Shown: positions 1-14,200 of the stretch, piece by piece
Numbering within the stretch: the first letter of the stretch is position 1
How the letters are laid out: each line of letters begins with the position of its first letter
NCBI GenBank assembly: GCA_930367215.1
Contig: OV884060.1
Coordinates: 212,725,253 to 212,789,252, forward strand
Length of the DNA stretch: 64,000 bases
DNA from: Pollenia angustigena
Lineage: Eukaryota > Arthropoda > Insecta > Diptera > Polleniidae
Reading direction: 5' to 3'
The notes under the pieces: generated by a model
Database searches by the model: none
What the model saw: the letters and a program-made list of their open reading frames with translations, nothing else
What the model was told of the DNA's origin: nothing
Translations under genes and position numbers: made by a program

Positions 1-170
1 TGCTTAGGTATGAAGCTTTCAAATAGTGCCTGTTTTAAACAAAAAATACAAAATGTACACAAGTTTGCAATTTATTCTCTTTTCAACAAGAAAATTCTGT
101 AACTCGAAGTCTCCATAAGTCGAAGTTTTTTTTTGGGATAATGAAGATTCGAGTTATGGAAGTTCGACTG
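1..170. mobile_element. 3' end of a pogo/Tigger-like DNA transposon
   Basis: The segment ends with GAAGTTCGACTG directly before TA (171-172). Its reverse complement, CAGTCGAACTTCCATAACTC, closely matches the left terminus of the complete element at 15554 (CAGTCGAACTTCCCTATAAT). A CAGTC terminus beside TA is usual for pogo-group elements. The rest lies outside the window, and no transposase is visible. Confidence 0.5.
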
Positions 171-1569
171 TATATCGAACGTGTAATGTCATTTAAAATA
201 AGACCCTAAATGAAAACTTCAATAGATATTCAATTATAAATGCAAGCACATGTTTTTAATTTTTTTTTTTTTTTATCAAAGTCTTAATTAAATATGAACT
301 GTGAATTCTAAACTTTGGTGTTCATGTAACACAAACTATTAGCAGACTGATAAAGTAAGCAAAAAAGAAATATAGAAGCTCAGTCATAAAACCCAATTAC
401 TGGCTTATAGCAAAGAATATAAATCTTATAGAATGCGCATCATGTAGAAGCAAAATTTCTTATGGCGGGGTTTATCATTACGCCCCGGTCTCATATAATT
501 TCGCTCACAAATTTTGCAAAGGCAATTTGTTGTTGGTTTGTGTTTTCACTTAGAGAACTGAAGAGAGCATCCAAAATGTGCAGCATTAACACATACACAT
601 GTTTGCTGTTTTTGCCAGCCAAAGTGTGTATGTGTTTGTGTTTTTTGTTTTCGTTGAAACCGGTTTTTGGTATTTTTTTAATTGATTTCGTTTTGTTTTA
701 AAACAATTTATGTGCAAATAACCTACGTAAGAGCGAATGCGACCAATTGCGTAGTTGTAGGGAAACAGTATGTGTTTTATTTTTGTAAAAACTAAACTAT
801 ATCGATTTGCACCGAATTATAATTCCATTTTTTAGATTATTTAATTATGTACTTACCATGTGTGTATGTATATTAATGGAATTTATAAATAAAGGAGTGG
901 CATAATTATAAATAGGTATTTCTCCTTGATTGTTTGTTAAATAAATTTCATATTGCTCAGTTTGTGAACATTTATTAAATTAGTACTCCTCCGAAAACAT
1001 TGCTCTTGGTCTTTAGAAAAAGGAAGTTCCAAGAAAAGAAAAATACAAGTTTTATCAAACGAATGATTTAATTTATTAAAATATTAGGGTGGTTGATATC
1101 CTCATTAAATTCTTTTTAAATATGTATGTATTTGTATCGCTTTGGTTGATTGAAAATTTAATTGGAAATAATTTTATTTTTGTAAATATCATTTTTTTAC
1201 ATTTGTGAATAGACATAAAGTTAGAAATAAATTAAATTTATTCCGAATATATGAGAACTAAATTTTTTTAATTTCCAAGCAACATGATTAAATAAAAACC
1301 AAACAAAATTCCTTAAGAAGGAATAATAATATGTTTTATTTTAATCTATTTTTAAATATCTTTAATAAGAATATTAATACTGCACAGCTATGAAATAAAT
1401 ATATAACATGGTTTGACAAAAGACCCCAAAAGCATTGTGTGACCATGCCGCACAGTGCTTTGGCCCATAGACATAAATCAAAAAAAAAAACAAGTCTTAT
1501 ATTGTGCTTAAAAATGTACAGATCGATAGATAACAAAATAATTAAAATGAATTTTGAAGAATTTTTTAG

Positions 1570-2800
1570 ATTTAACTCTTTTTGGCGGCGCTAGAGGGCG
1601 CCAAAGTTTGAGAATTTATAGTAAAAATGGCCAAACAACTACTTGAGTTTTACATGCTTTAGGAAAACTGTTGTAAAACTGTTGTTTTTTAAAGCACGAG
1701 ATTGAAATTTTTTTCTGTAGTAGTTTACTATATTTAGAACTAACTGTAAAAAAATTTTATTGATTTATTTTCTCATAAGTGTTTTTTTATTGGTTTGAAA
1801 AATGCTTATTATTTACTTAAGCTCTAAAAATTTTCTAACTTTGATGGAATATTAAAAAAAAAAGAAAAATATGGTCTATGGGTTTTTTTCTGATTTCGAA
1901 TATTTAGACTGTTTTCTAATAACTACAAAAAAAAAAATTGAAAAAATTTTACCACAACTTGAAAAAAAAAAACTTTTTTTAAATGGCTATTTTCATGATT
2001 TTTGATCAAATTTTGATAGTTTTCAGGAGTTTAAAAGACAATTAACTACAAATACTGTGAAATATTAATTCAAACTTATACCATTCAATAAAAAACAACA
2101 AAAATCAAAATATGTATAAAAAATTGTTTGTGTTTGTCTGCATTCTACGGCATAAGAGGGCGCTGAAATCACAAATGCCCTTGGTTTTTTATTGTTTCAA
2201 GAAAATAATTGTAAAAAATTAATTTTTTGGATTACGAGATTCAAATTTTTTTCTGTAACAGCTAACTATATTCTAAACCATCTATAAAAAACTTTTACTG
2301 GAATTATGCTCCTATACATATTTTTTAATGGTTTGAAAAATGCTTATTATTTACTTAAGCTCTAAAAATTTTCTAATTTTGATGGAATATTAAAAAAAAA
2401 AGAAAAATATGGTCTATGGGTTTTTTTCTGATTTCGAATATTTAGACTGTTTTCTAATAACTACAAAAAAAAAAATTTAAAAAATTTTACCACAACTTAA
2501 AAAAAAATTTATTTAAAAAAAATGCTATTTTCGTGATTTTTGCACAAACTTTCATAGATTGAATTAGTTAAAAAAAAATAAACTAGGAACATAATAAGAA
2601 AAAAATCCAAATATATATACTATTGAATTAGAAAAATTGACAAGATAAATTAAAAAAAATTAGTATAACAGTTGTGTCTGTTTCTTTTTGTCGACACAAG
2701 ATGGCGCTAAATTCCCAGATGACGTTGGTTTTTCATCGTATAAAGAATATTTTCAAAATGTGACTTAGTGCCGTTATTTTTTATTTAAATTGAAGATGGT
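1570..2800. repeat. ~540-560 bp tandem repeat, two full units and a partial third
   Basis: The segment from GCTCTAAAAATTTTCTAA at about 1821 recurs at 2359, with more than 100 bp nearly identical, including ATGGTCTATGGGTTTTTTTC. The unit head GGCGCC/GGCGCT is at about 1597, 2158 and 2703. Units 1 and 2 are almost complete and the third decays near 2800. No open frame is conserved between units. Confidence 0.7.
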
Positions 2801-3235
2801 TACGTGACAGAAGTTTTTTTTTGGTAACAGCCTTTGTTTGTAGTAAGAGCAATTCTATTGTGGAGTGTTCGAAAATATTGCATACAGGGTTTTCAATTTA
2901 AAAGAAAATAAAAATTTTCTATTAAAATGTTAAATCAATTTATATATTTAATAAATACTTACTTTTACAAACGAGTAAAAGTGAGGGCGCGTGGTTCAAA
3001 AAATGAACGTGCACATCTCTAATCAATTTTATTGCAATCAAAATCAGCTTATCAAATTTTATTGGAATCTTTCTATTTTTGAACATAGCTCCCATACAAA
3101 TCATTCTCCCGAAAATAGCTTTTAATGCCAACTTCCTTAAAAATATATGTAGTAACATACCAATATAAACCATAGGTTACATATAAACCCTCATCCAAAA
3201 AACCCATATATGAAGATGAAGATATCTAAATAATA

Positions 3236-3408
3236 TTCGGCAGAAAGAACTTTGAAACGAATCTTAACCTCATAACATAATTTTGTTCTGGTGGGTCCAT
3301 GATTGCCCATGGGTCCCAAATAGATTACAATCTAGGAACTTTGTTTTTAAATACTATGCTATAGGATATCACATGGTCGGGCTTGACCGATTATACTTTC
3401 TTACTTGT
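3236..3408 (+). repeat. 3' fragment of dispersed repeat family F
   Basis: It ends with a GGTCGGGCTTGACCGA hairpin and TATACTTTCTTACTTG, the same terminus as the longer copies at 5830-6545 and 42723-43371. The upstream part (CCATGATTGCCCATGGGTCCC) also occurs next to the Jockey-like remnant at about 49140. Flanking sequence 3409-3860 is AT-rich with no recognisable gene. Confidence 0.55.
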
Positions 3409-4163
3409 TATTTTTGCACGAGCATTTTAAGCGTTTTTCACTCATTTTTCATTAAATGATGTTTTTGTATTTTTCACATTTATAATCCGATTCTACCAAA
3501 ATTTGGCACACATATATATCTAACAAATATCAATTTTCATACCAAATTTTATTACGATCGGATAATTTTTGAAAGTGTTATAACATTTTTAAGAAAAAGG
3601 ATATATGGCAGGACCTTGAGTCCTTGTTCAGATTTAAGTGAAAATTTGCACATACGTTGCTAGTTGTGTGTGTATTAGTATGACCATTTTTTGTAGTTTT
3701 GTGGGCATTATTGAAGCTAAAATTACATTTTTCCATTTCAGGACACATGGGAGGTAGGCGTGTCCTTGGACCGATTTGTCCAAAAATTCACATTTTTCTT
3801 AACTAAGCTATTCTATGCTTGTGTACCAAATTTCAAAAATTTCTGACAACTCCTTCTATTTATGTCCCTTCGTTATATGGGGACAAAGCACTGTGTGCCG
3901 CTTTAATAAACATAAAATATTTTTTATGAACAAGGCAGTTTATGTTTTTACATATTTTTATATTCCTATAAATCTTTAATTTTACAGAAAAACTGCATCT
4001 GAATTTCGGTGCGAACCGATATAGTTTTATCTGTACAACAATAAAACACATACTCTTACCCTACAATTACACAATCGGTCACATTTGCTTTTACGAAGGT
4101 TATTTGTACAAAAATTGCAAGAAACAAAAATTCTTTTGTTAGGTTTTTGTTTTATTTTTTACT

Positions 4164-4667
4164 TAAAGCCTAGTACTCTGTTCGAATTTGTGAAAAAGGT
4201 TGAGCAACATTTATTATTTCACACGAAAATATTGACATGTATCAATGTTACCTATCTTGCGAGTTTGTACAATTTGACGTTTTTATTCTTGAAAAGTATG
4301 CGACATTGTTTTGCGTATGTAAACAAAGCCCACATGTATTTTACTAAAATTTAATTTTTTTAATTTAAAAAGAAAGTAAATATGGATAAAAAACTGTTAC
4401 CGGTTGTGTTATTTTAATTTTTTTATTTCTTATTCAATAATTAGTTCATATTTTTTAGCTTTTGCTTAAAATTCCACGTGAAATAAGTGCAGCTTACATT
4501 ATTTCGCAGTTGTAAAAATATGTTGCCAGAAACATGCCAAAACTTTTTCACGAAATAAACAGAGTACAACTCCATCAACATTATTTCATAGATATTCCGC
4601 GCAAGTTTTTTTCATATGCGTTTTGACAGCATTTCACGTGAAATGTTGAACAGAGTACCAGGCTTAA
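4164..4667. mobile_element. short inverted-repeat element (MITE)
   Basis: The left end AAGCCTAGTACTCTGTTC and the right end GAACAGAGTACCAGGCTT are inverted copies. The interior repeats CACGTGAAAT-type palindromes. There is no coding potential that I trust; a long frame at 4085-4354 crosses the left terminus and is dismissed. Confidence 0.55.
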
Positions 4668-5119
4668 AATGTGTTTTTTTTTTGACTTGACTTGGCAATG
4701 TACATACATACACACTCGTGCACGCACATACATATACGCTGATAAATGAGAATTAAAAGTTCTCATAAACAACGAGAGAACGATGCATTGTTACGCTCTT
4801 TGTTTTTGCTTCTTTCCCTTTTGTCTTCCCGCCCGCATCGCGCATTTTTTTCCAAAAATATTTTAGTTTTCCTTGAGATGCGCATTCTATATGATTTATA
4901 TTCTTTGCTTATAGTTTAATTTTAACATTTTTTTTTCTTCTTTTTAACAAAACTCACACATAAATAGATGATAAGTTGTCAATATGACGCTAATGAATAC
5001 ACATTGTCGATGCCTTAGTCAGTGTACACGTGCAAAAAAGTGTAAACAAGTGCATTTCATTTATCATCATCATCATTAGAATTCTGAACAAAGTGAAAAT
5101 TGTTTGCAAATTAACTTAC

Positions 5120-5254
5120 CTTGACACTTTTATAACGTCTTTTTGTGGCTGTATTTAAATCTTCATGAACTTTATCTAAAAGCCAAAATAAAAATTCTTG
5201 AGCATCGTGTTGGGTTGAGCTACGAAATTGTGACCCATAACGATCAACAACCGC
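5120..5254 (-). CDS. Usp31: Usp31-like exon: QHDAQEFL region
   Basis: This is a 45-codon exon. Acceptor TTTGCAG precedes GCGGTTGTTGATCG, and donor GTCAAG|GTAAGT follows. The encoded peptide starts [10 protein letters not shown] and continues with [20 protein letters not shown], the conserved USP segment that sits between Cys and His boxes and helps form the oxyanion environment. Phase is 0 on both sides. The next exon is not within the 5.1 kb to the window edge. Confidence 0.85.
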
Positions 5255-8200
5255 CTGCAAAAAAAAAAAAAAAAAGGAAAATAGATATAAATTTTGTTTA
5301 GTTGTTTATTAGATTTTGTTTAAAAAAAATATGTAGTTACATTTACCTTAAAACTTGTACTATGGTCACTTTCATTTTTACATGTCCACAAGGCTTTTAA
5401 GACATTTGCCAGTTGCTCTGTTAATTCACCTTTTGTACCAAATTTTCGTGAATTGATTTTATTGCGGCGCTTTAAATCAGCCTGGAAAATATTGAAAAAA
5501 AAAAACAAAAAGAAACATGAAAATACCGGAAAAAACATAAAATAAACATATAATTATTATTGTATTATGCGCAATACATTGTAAAAAATATTATGTTGGT
5601 TATTAAAAAGTACAGTGGGTGAGGTGTAGAAAATTGAAAAGTAATTGTAATAAAAAATTAAAAAAAAAACTTTGACGGCAAAATGTTATTAATGATGTTT
5701 TCTTTTCTACAAAAAAAATGTGACATTTTATTTAAAAAAATGCAATTTTCTGGTGTCTGTTTTTTAGAATAAAACAAGCCACCCTCTCGGGAGCAAAATT
5801 TTTAAGAAACAGACACCAAATTGCATTTTTATACACACACCACAATAGTGGAGAGGGTATTATGCATTTGTGCTGATGTGTGTAACGCCTTAAAATATTG
5901 GTCCTAGACCCACCTTAAAGTATACCGATCGTTTTAGAATCACTTTCTGAGTCGAACTAACGATGTCCGTCCGTCCAGCTGGCAGGCTGGCAGGCTGTCT
6001 GGCTGGCTGTCCATGTAACCTTGTGCGCAAAGTACAGGTCGCAATTTTGGAGATAATTTGATGAAATTTGGGTCATAGGTTCTTATTGGCACAAGGACCA
6101 AGCCTATTGAAAATTGGCCGAATCGTAGGACCACGAGGGAAGATAGGGGGAAATTTCTTCCTCTCAGAAACTATCAAACCGATTTTAATGAAATTTAAAA
6201 CATAGATAGAACCATATCTATATGGACACAAAATTTATAAATTTAAAAAAAAAATCAGATCACGAGGGGAGATAGGGGCAATTTCTGCCTCTCAAACCGA
6301 TTTTAATGAAATTTAAACAATAGATAGATCCATATTTATAGGGACACATTAGCTATACAGTTTTTAAAAAATAGGAGAGGCAGGGGGCAATTGCTGTCTC
6401 TCACAAATTTTCAAACCGATTTTCATGAAGTTTATAAACATAGATAAATCCATATTTACATGGACACATAAGCATGATGTGTTTTTAAATACTGTGGTGT
6501 AGGGTATCATATGGTCGGGCTTGACCGACTATACTTTCTTACTTGTTTTTTAAATAAAATGTTACACTTTTTGTAAAAAAGAAAACACCATAATTAAAAA
6601 AAGTGCATGTTGAGTTTTTTATCGGTCTTAATTAATGTTACCTATTTTTTCGTTTGGTCTTAATAACTTAAGACTAGTATAACTGCTTCCAATCGTAATC
6701 ATTTTCTCTTTAGGAAATAAGTCAATTGAGTAATGCAATTAATTTAATTTTAATTTTACTTTACGAAAAACTACAGTTTTTGACTTAAGACCTTTTTGTT
6801 TAACGTCAAAGATATAAAATAAAAACTAGAGCCAGATTTCATGCTGAATTTAAAAAAAAAAAAAAACTTTTGAATGCTGTATTTTTCTATTATTTTAATA
6901 ATTGGTTTTTAGTTTAATTTCGACAAGTATCCTTAGAAATTATTGTTTTTTTGGAAACATTCTTTTAAATCGCTTGTTTTTGATTTTAGTATTCATTGAG
7001 AACCATTATATTTGTTCCAAATTTACGCTTACCATTCTTCAGGTATACAGAATTATATTTTGTGCCACGCCCGCTTATCTACTTTGGCCCTCTTTTTGAC
7101 TGACGTTGTGTATCGGTAAGCAAGCTGTTTGTACAAAATTTAGAAACTTTTGCTGCAACCGTTCTCTAGATATACAAAAAACTAAAATATCTTTGCATGG
7201 GATATTTTACCACGCCAATTTTTTTAATTCCGCCCACTTATTGCTGTTATTGTGCATTGATAACCAAGCTATTTGCATTAAATTTGGAAAGTTTATCTAT
7301 TGCCGTTCTCCAGATATTAAGAGTTATATTTTGTGCCACGCCAACTTCTACAATTCCACCCAATTTTTTTATTTAGTGCATTGATATTAAGAAATTTGTA
7401 CCAAGTTTGTAAACTGTAGTTGTTTCCGTTCGGAAACCAATTTGTTTTTGATGGGAGGTTCCACGCCCACTTATCCAATCCCGCCCATATTTTTCGAGTG
7501 GGTGCCGCGCCCACTTATCCAATCCCGCCCATTTTTTTCGAGAGGTAGTGTACTGAGAACACAGCTTTGAATACCAAATACGCAAAATTTTCTTTCCTCT
7601 AATCGTTCTTTAGATATAAATAAATATATTCAGCCCACATTTTGTCAGGTGTTGTATATTGATAACTTAGATATTTGGAAACTTTACTTCTTGATGTTCT
7701 CAAGTCATACAGAAATCTAAATTATCTTTGTATGGGAGGTGTCACGCCCACTTAACAACATTTCAAAAAAAGCATACTCGATTACCTTACCGGAGGTACA
7801 CAAAAAAAGTGTACCCAATGTTATCGCGATCGGGTAAGCGGCTTGGCAGCTTTATATTAGATTATTTTAAAGACTAGTTAATGAATTTATATTTTAATTT
7901 ATGTGCAATTATTTTTTATCAAATGAATATTTCAATTTTTTTATTTCAATGCTTTTTCGAATATTTCAATTTCTTTATTTCAATGCTTTTTCGAAAGTCT
8001 GTACCGAAAAAGTTACGATTTGTGTAAACATGGGTCAAAATTGCCTTAATAGAGTTTAGTCAATACAAAATATTCAAACAATTTTACAACATAAAATAAA
8101 TAAATAATATTAACATCATTTCGAAACTTGCATTACATGCATTGAATGTGAAACAAATAAACAGAATTAACAAAATGGTTAGTTATTTGATATTTTCTAA

Positions 8201-11200
8201 TATTAAAAAAAAAACCTAATTCTAGAAATTTTTCGTTTACGCAAAAACTATTGCAGCGTAAAGTTTAAGTCAGTATGCAACAGTGGGACGGCACTAGGAA
8301 AAATAATCATCTGTGGTTATGCAGTGAAATATGTATACTGTAGCCCGTTTCTGTATTTCTCACATCGTAAAACTTTTCGCATGAAACGTGTGAATTGCAA
8401 CAAAAATAGTGTGAAATGAAACAAAAAATGGTTTTTCTCACACAAGTGTTTCTGTATCTTTTTTTGCGAGAATTATCTGTCATTTAATTTATTTGCCAGC
8501 ATTTATTGGAAGGATATGAGAAAAAGTGTTTCTGTAACAATATTTTGCGAAAAGTTTCTTACAAGAACTGTCAAAATTATGGTGTTTTCTTTTCTAAAAA
8601 ATAATGATGCATTATAGTTGTGTAATATATTTATTAGGTTACACGAACCCTTACAAAGTGTTATATTTTTCTAAATTACAATAGAACAAAATAATAGCTA
8701 CGTTTTACACTCAACACTATTGTGTATTTAGCGTGTTAAATATTGAATGCAAAGTTTGTACTAAAAGAGATATTTACCACGCTTGTAGCAATTTTCAACA
8801 TTAAATTTTCTTACAATTCCAATAAGCGTTAACAGCACTGATTTTTAATAATTAATGTCAGCTATTGTTAAAAATTTTGCGACAAAAAAAATATAATAAA
8901 AGTAAAACAAACGAAAAACAAAAAGTTTTTATATCCATCACAATATAACTAAAAATTACAATATAACGCAAATTGTCCGCAAACACAAGAAAAAAAATAT
9001 TTGCTTGCATAAAAAAGTACTTTACGCAGATGCAAAAAAGGGTATTATCTCACACTCATGGTGTTTTCTTTTCTACAAAAAGTGTGACATTTTATTTAAA
9101 AAAAATGCAATTTGATGTCTGTTGCTTAAAAATTTTGCTCCCGAAAAGGGTGGGTTGTTTTATTCTAAAAACCTCACCTTTTTCGGGAGCAAAATTTTTA
9201 ATAAACAGACACCAAATTTCATTTTTTTAAATAAAATGTCACATTTTTTTGTAGAAAAGAAAACACCATCAGTTATAACTACGGGTAAGAAATGGAACAA
9301 ATTTGCCATTTATTGTTGCAACATGTTTAGAAAGGAAAACGACAACTTCTCACATTTTTGCATATATTTGTAGAATGGAACAAAAACCCGCACGAATGGT
9401 AGCATATATGGAACATTATTGTCAGAAAAGAAAACACCATTAGTCGCATTTGAAATTATCTACAAATATCTACAAAATGTAGATATTTTGAATTTAAAAT
9501 ATGTTTATATACTATTTTTTTTAAATAAATAAAAAAATAGAAGGAATATAAATGATGAATGCATAATTTATATGATGAAAATAAACAAAAAACAATTGTT
9601 ATATTTTGTTATATTAAATTTTCAAAATCAAAATCAGTGTTGCCAGATAAATTTGTGTCAAGATCGTCAATTTCCTGAGAAAAAAATAAAAAAGATCGTC
9701 TTTTTTGTTTTAAAAATCGTGCAATTTAAAATCAATTTTAAACAAATTTGTATCGGCTTTTATTATAAAATAATCAAACAAAAACATAGTTAAAGTTCAT
9801 GGGTATTTAATAATTTCATTAAATCGATACTTTCCCGTAAGAATGTATTAAGCGACACTTTTTTCGAAAATGACTTTTTGATGTGGACCTATACTAGAAA
9901 TTAAGCGCCACATTTTGGCCTGGGTTTCGCTGCCCTATCATGGATGCAAAGGAAACTAGGGTGAAAATAAAATTGTATCAACCGTCAAGTTTTTTCACTG
10001 GAATAATGTGGCACCCTGTAATTTGTATTATCCGCCAAAGAAACTATGCTAAGCCACATTTTTAAATATTTTTTGTATTCTGAAAATCGCTTTCCAAATA
10101 TGTTTCTTTCAATAAAATCCGAAAAATAAATAACTAAATGAAACGTTTTTTTCGTTTCCCACACAATTTTAGAAATATCGCTTAATACATTCTTACGGGA
10201 AGGTATCGAAATTTATATATTTATTTTATTATGCTGGAGGATTATTTTTTAAAAAATTATTTATTTTCTTTAATCCGATAACAATTTAAAAATGTTATTT
10301 TTCCCTGGAGAAGTTACACAAAGGCATGAGAAAATATAATTTTTAACAAAAAATAAAATAAATATTTTTACAAAAGCAAAAAGAAACCAAGCTTAATAAA
10401 ATAAACATACATCCTTTTTTAAAATAGATATATACATATTTACAAAAACCGAGATCAAAATGGAAAATTTTTAAATTAAATCAGCTTTGATAACAGTATT
10501 ATAAATATTCTGGGTTTTTATGGAATTTGTACTGACAACGTTGTTTTATATTTATATCGTATGTAGTCCGAAATAGTATATTATTGAAATTTAACTATAT
10601 CGGTTTACAAATGGCTGAGATATAAATCTTTAATTTACCTATTCCTATAATCTTTTTCTTTTTCACCTGACATAGACTTAGTAGAATACCTGGTAGTTAA
10701 AATTAAAAAAATCGGTTCATAAATAAACGGGTTAAAGACCCAGTAAAATCTTCGCCTACAAAATAATATGTTAAGTAATCAGAAACACATAAAAGCACTA
10801 CATACTATTCTACTGAAAAAACTAATGAATTTTACAAGGGTTGTACCAAAATGAACGAATTCAAAAGTAATTCATTTTTTTATTATCTAAATACTAGGGT
10901 ATTCTTTCGGTTAACCGTCAACCGGTTAAACCGGTTAATTTTAGTCATATTTTGTATGTGTATATAAGAAGTATTAAATGTTCAAAATAAGCCAAGTCGG
11001 TCCATTACTTTCCCTCGAAATTTTGCTTTTGCCGATACATTTTTCAGGGAAGAGACAAACAATTTCGAGGACAATTTTCACAATAGGGATAAATATAAAA
11101 ATTTAACCCTTGTTTCTAAAGATATCTTTTTTTCTAATAAACAAACATATAAAAATATTTACAATTATCTTATTTCGAAGACTAAGGGGCTTATAGTGTA

Positions 11201-14200
11201 AAACGCAACGCAACGCCATCAATTTCATTAAAAGCAAAAACAAAATCAAAAATATTTTATTAATTTGTTGTTGCTTTCTACAGATATTGTTTTTTTTTTC
11301 AATTTTCTACGCCACAAAATAAGAGTGTTTGAAATTTAAAAACTAAAGATGAATTTCTATAAAAAGTAACAACAAAATTATAAAATATTTTTGATTTAGT
11401 TTTTGCTTTTGCTTTCCTCGCTTTTTTAGAAAAAATCATAAAAACGTCACTTTGTTAATTTCGGAACAAGAAAATCGTCAAAATGACGATAAATCGTCGA
11501 ATCTGGCAGCCCGGTTTTTATTATATTTATTTCTTTTGTTGACGTTTCGCTTTTATTTGACACTTAATTACTGGAAATATTCCAGTATAAACAGAATTTG
11601 TTGTGTCTGTTTTCGCATTCAAATACAGAAACACTTTTATCTCATAACTCGAGAAACGATGGAATTTTTTGTTTCACACTTCATGTAAGAAATTTTACGA
11701 TGCGAGAAATACAGAAACGATATACTGGGTACCAGACACTGAAACAGGTCGGTAATGAAACGGCCGACGAATTAAAACATTTCTGATTAGCACTTAATAG
11801 TTCGGCAGGCGAAATTTCGGTTAAACCGCTCTTAGGATTTGTTCTTAAGAGAATATTAAAATATGGATCCTTGACAGAAGCAATCATGCGTCTAAACTGA
11901 ACAAAGCAAATTTAAATCTACTTCTAGGTATTAAGGTATAATAAAGGGACACTGCCTTTTCGGTAAGATGGCATTGAAATAGTAAATTAGAATCTTAGAA
12001 TTATTATTTTTTGTCATTGTCTTTTGTCTTTTATGTCTTTAATTTCTTATAATTTAAAATCGTCCTTAATAGGTTTTAACTATTAATATACTGTCTTTAA
12101 TCATTATTATTTTTTGTCACTGTCTTTTGTCTTTTATGTCCTTTTACTGTCCTTTATTTCTTATAATTTTAAAGGGCTTTAAAATTGCCCTTAATAGTTT
12201 TCTACTATTAAGATACTGTCTTTAATCATTCTTTTGTACTCACCTTATATTGATCCAAAACAAAATATTCAGCCAAAATATCTGTATGACTGAGACACTG
12301 TAAGACGGCATTCATAAAACAAGTGTTTCCATGATTTTTAAGACCCATTACACCAGGCGTTTGATCATTAGGCCATTGATAACCACTAATGGGCGGCACA
12401 CGATCTGCGGTTGATGATATTGTATGACCATTTGAGGTGGTTGTGGCATGAGGTTTATTAGACTGTAAAAAAATAATGCAAGATAATTGTTATATAAACC
12501 TGATATAAATAACTTACAACATCATTTTTTTTTTTTTTTTAATTTAATAACAAATAAAATAATGAGGAGAATTTTATTTGCCTTTTTTATATAATTTGAA
12601 TAAATATTTTAGATGTTTTAACAAAATTTATTTTAATAAATTTTAGCTTTTGTTAATTGAGTATTAAAAGCTAAAATCTAAAACAAATAACAACAAAAAA
12701 AAATGTCAAAATAGCAAATCAATATTTCTTTGAAAATTGTAATAATTGCGCGTAGCTATAAAACAAAAGTAAGAAATGAACATAAATTCACAAATGTATA
12801 CAATGAAATACAAAATCAATAGTAATTGTAATGTAATTCTAAATATTTCTAAAAAGTTTATATGTGATATATAACAGTATTACAAAAGATATAAATACAT
12901 ACGTATGTATGTATGTATGTATGTATTAATTAAAAATTAGAAAATTTAAAAAAGTGTTCTATTGGTTATATTGCTTGTATGTGCTGTAATGGTATGACTG
13001 TTTTACAAAAATTTCGTTTTATTTTTCATATAAAACTATTAAATGATAATACAACTTAGTTATGTATTTTCAGTCTGCTATTTTTTCAGCTGGTTTTTGT
13101 TTAAAATTTTAAGTAATTTTTTTTTTTTAATTATTTATTTATTCATGTTATATAAAAAATATTTTTTTGTCATTTAATTTTGACGTTTACACTAATCTAT
13201 CATATGATAATACAGCAGCCTGTTCACAACCGTGTTATTTTGGCTAAAATAGTACTTTAGTATACAAAACTTTAGAACAGTTTGTGAATAGGCTAAATGT
13301 ATTAAGAAAATACAAAAAATAAATTTTTGAAATAAAAAGTAGTATTTAGAGTCCGACAGAAGCCATTTTTTTCGGCAGATCCTGAAGAAAATGCCGAAGT
13401 TCGGACTAAATGGCTTAATTCGGCTGAACCGAAGCCGAACTTAACTTATCCAAATTTACAACAACAAAAAAACTTTAAAATGTTTAACTTTTTAACGAGA
13501 AAACCCCATTTATCTTTAAAAACATTTCCTTTCCGAGAATTATTTCATTATTTTCTTCCACTGCAATGTGAGGAATTAAGACTTGCATTTCCCATATACA
13601 TACATAGAAACTTTAATTTGTTTTTTTCTTTTTTTCTTCCGATATTGCTTGCTTGCTTACCTTTTTTGGAAACAATATAATTTCCCACAACCGAATTTTC
13701 GATAAAATGTTTTAGATGATTATTTGTGCATGATTTTGCCTGCGGCAAAAATCGGCCAAATTAATGTCGAACACCGATTAATCGGTCGGACACTACAGTA
13801 TTTGTAAAATTCTGTAATCATTACCGTTAATAAAACATTTTACACATCGTACTTAAAAAAAATATTATCAATAAACAATAATCCTATTTGTTTTTATAAT
13901 TTAAATTTTTTTTATTTATTTTTAAAATATAGTTTTTATATATCGATACCTTCCCATAAGAGTGTATTAAGCGACATTTCTTAAATTGTGTAGGAAACGT
14001 AAAAAACGTCTCATTTAGTTATTTATTTGTGTATTTTATTGAAAGGAACATATTTGGAAAGCGATTTTCAGAATACAAAACATATTTAAAAATGTGGCTT
14101 AGCATAATTTCTTTGGCGGATAATACAAATTACAGGGTGCAACATTATTCCAGTGAGAAAACTTGACGGTTGATACAATTTTATTTTCTCTCTAGTTTCC

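Larger units (their letters stand above)
404..4914. mobile_element. 4.5-kb interval bounded by long terminal inverted repeats
   Basis: The left border (404-441) and the reverse complement of the right border (4877-4914) share AGCAAAGAATATAAATC, then TATAGAATGCGCATC, about 34 of 38 positions. The pair suggests a large DNA transposon or two converging copies of a short one. No target duplication and no transposase were found inside; the interior holds a ~550-bp tandem repeat, a fragment of a dispersed repeat family and a smaller inverted-repeat element. It lies in what should be the intron after the last visible Usp31 exon. Confidence 0.4.
8346..11719. mobile_element. 3.4-kb element with CGTTTCTGTATTTCTC inverted termini
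   Basis: Left CGTTTCTGTATTTCTCACAT and the reverse complement of the right end CGTTTCTGTATTTCTCGCAT continue as matching CGTAAAA. TATACTG occurs just outside both ends (8334-8340 and 11721-11727), a possible target duplication. Two other elements are nested inside (8580-9439 and 9830-10203). No transposase was recognised. The element at 59122-59821 has related CCCATGTTCTGTAACT ends. Confidence 0.5.

Noticed and set aside
4085..4354. 89-codon plus-strand frame
   Set aside because: Crosses the terminus of the 4164-4667 MITE; Phe/Leu-rich text expected from T-rich DNA.
3236..6545. Family F hairpin terminus as a classical Helitron 3' end
   Set aside because: No CTRR terminus after the hairpin and no A/T insertion site shown, so the class was left open.
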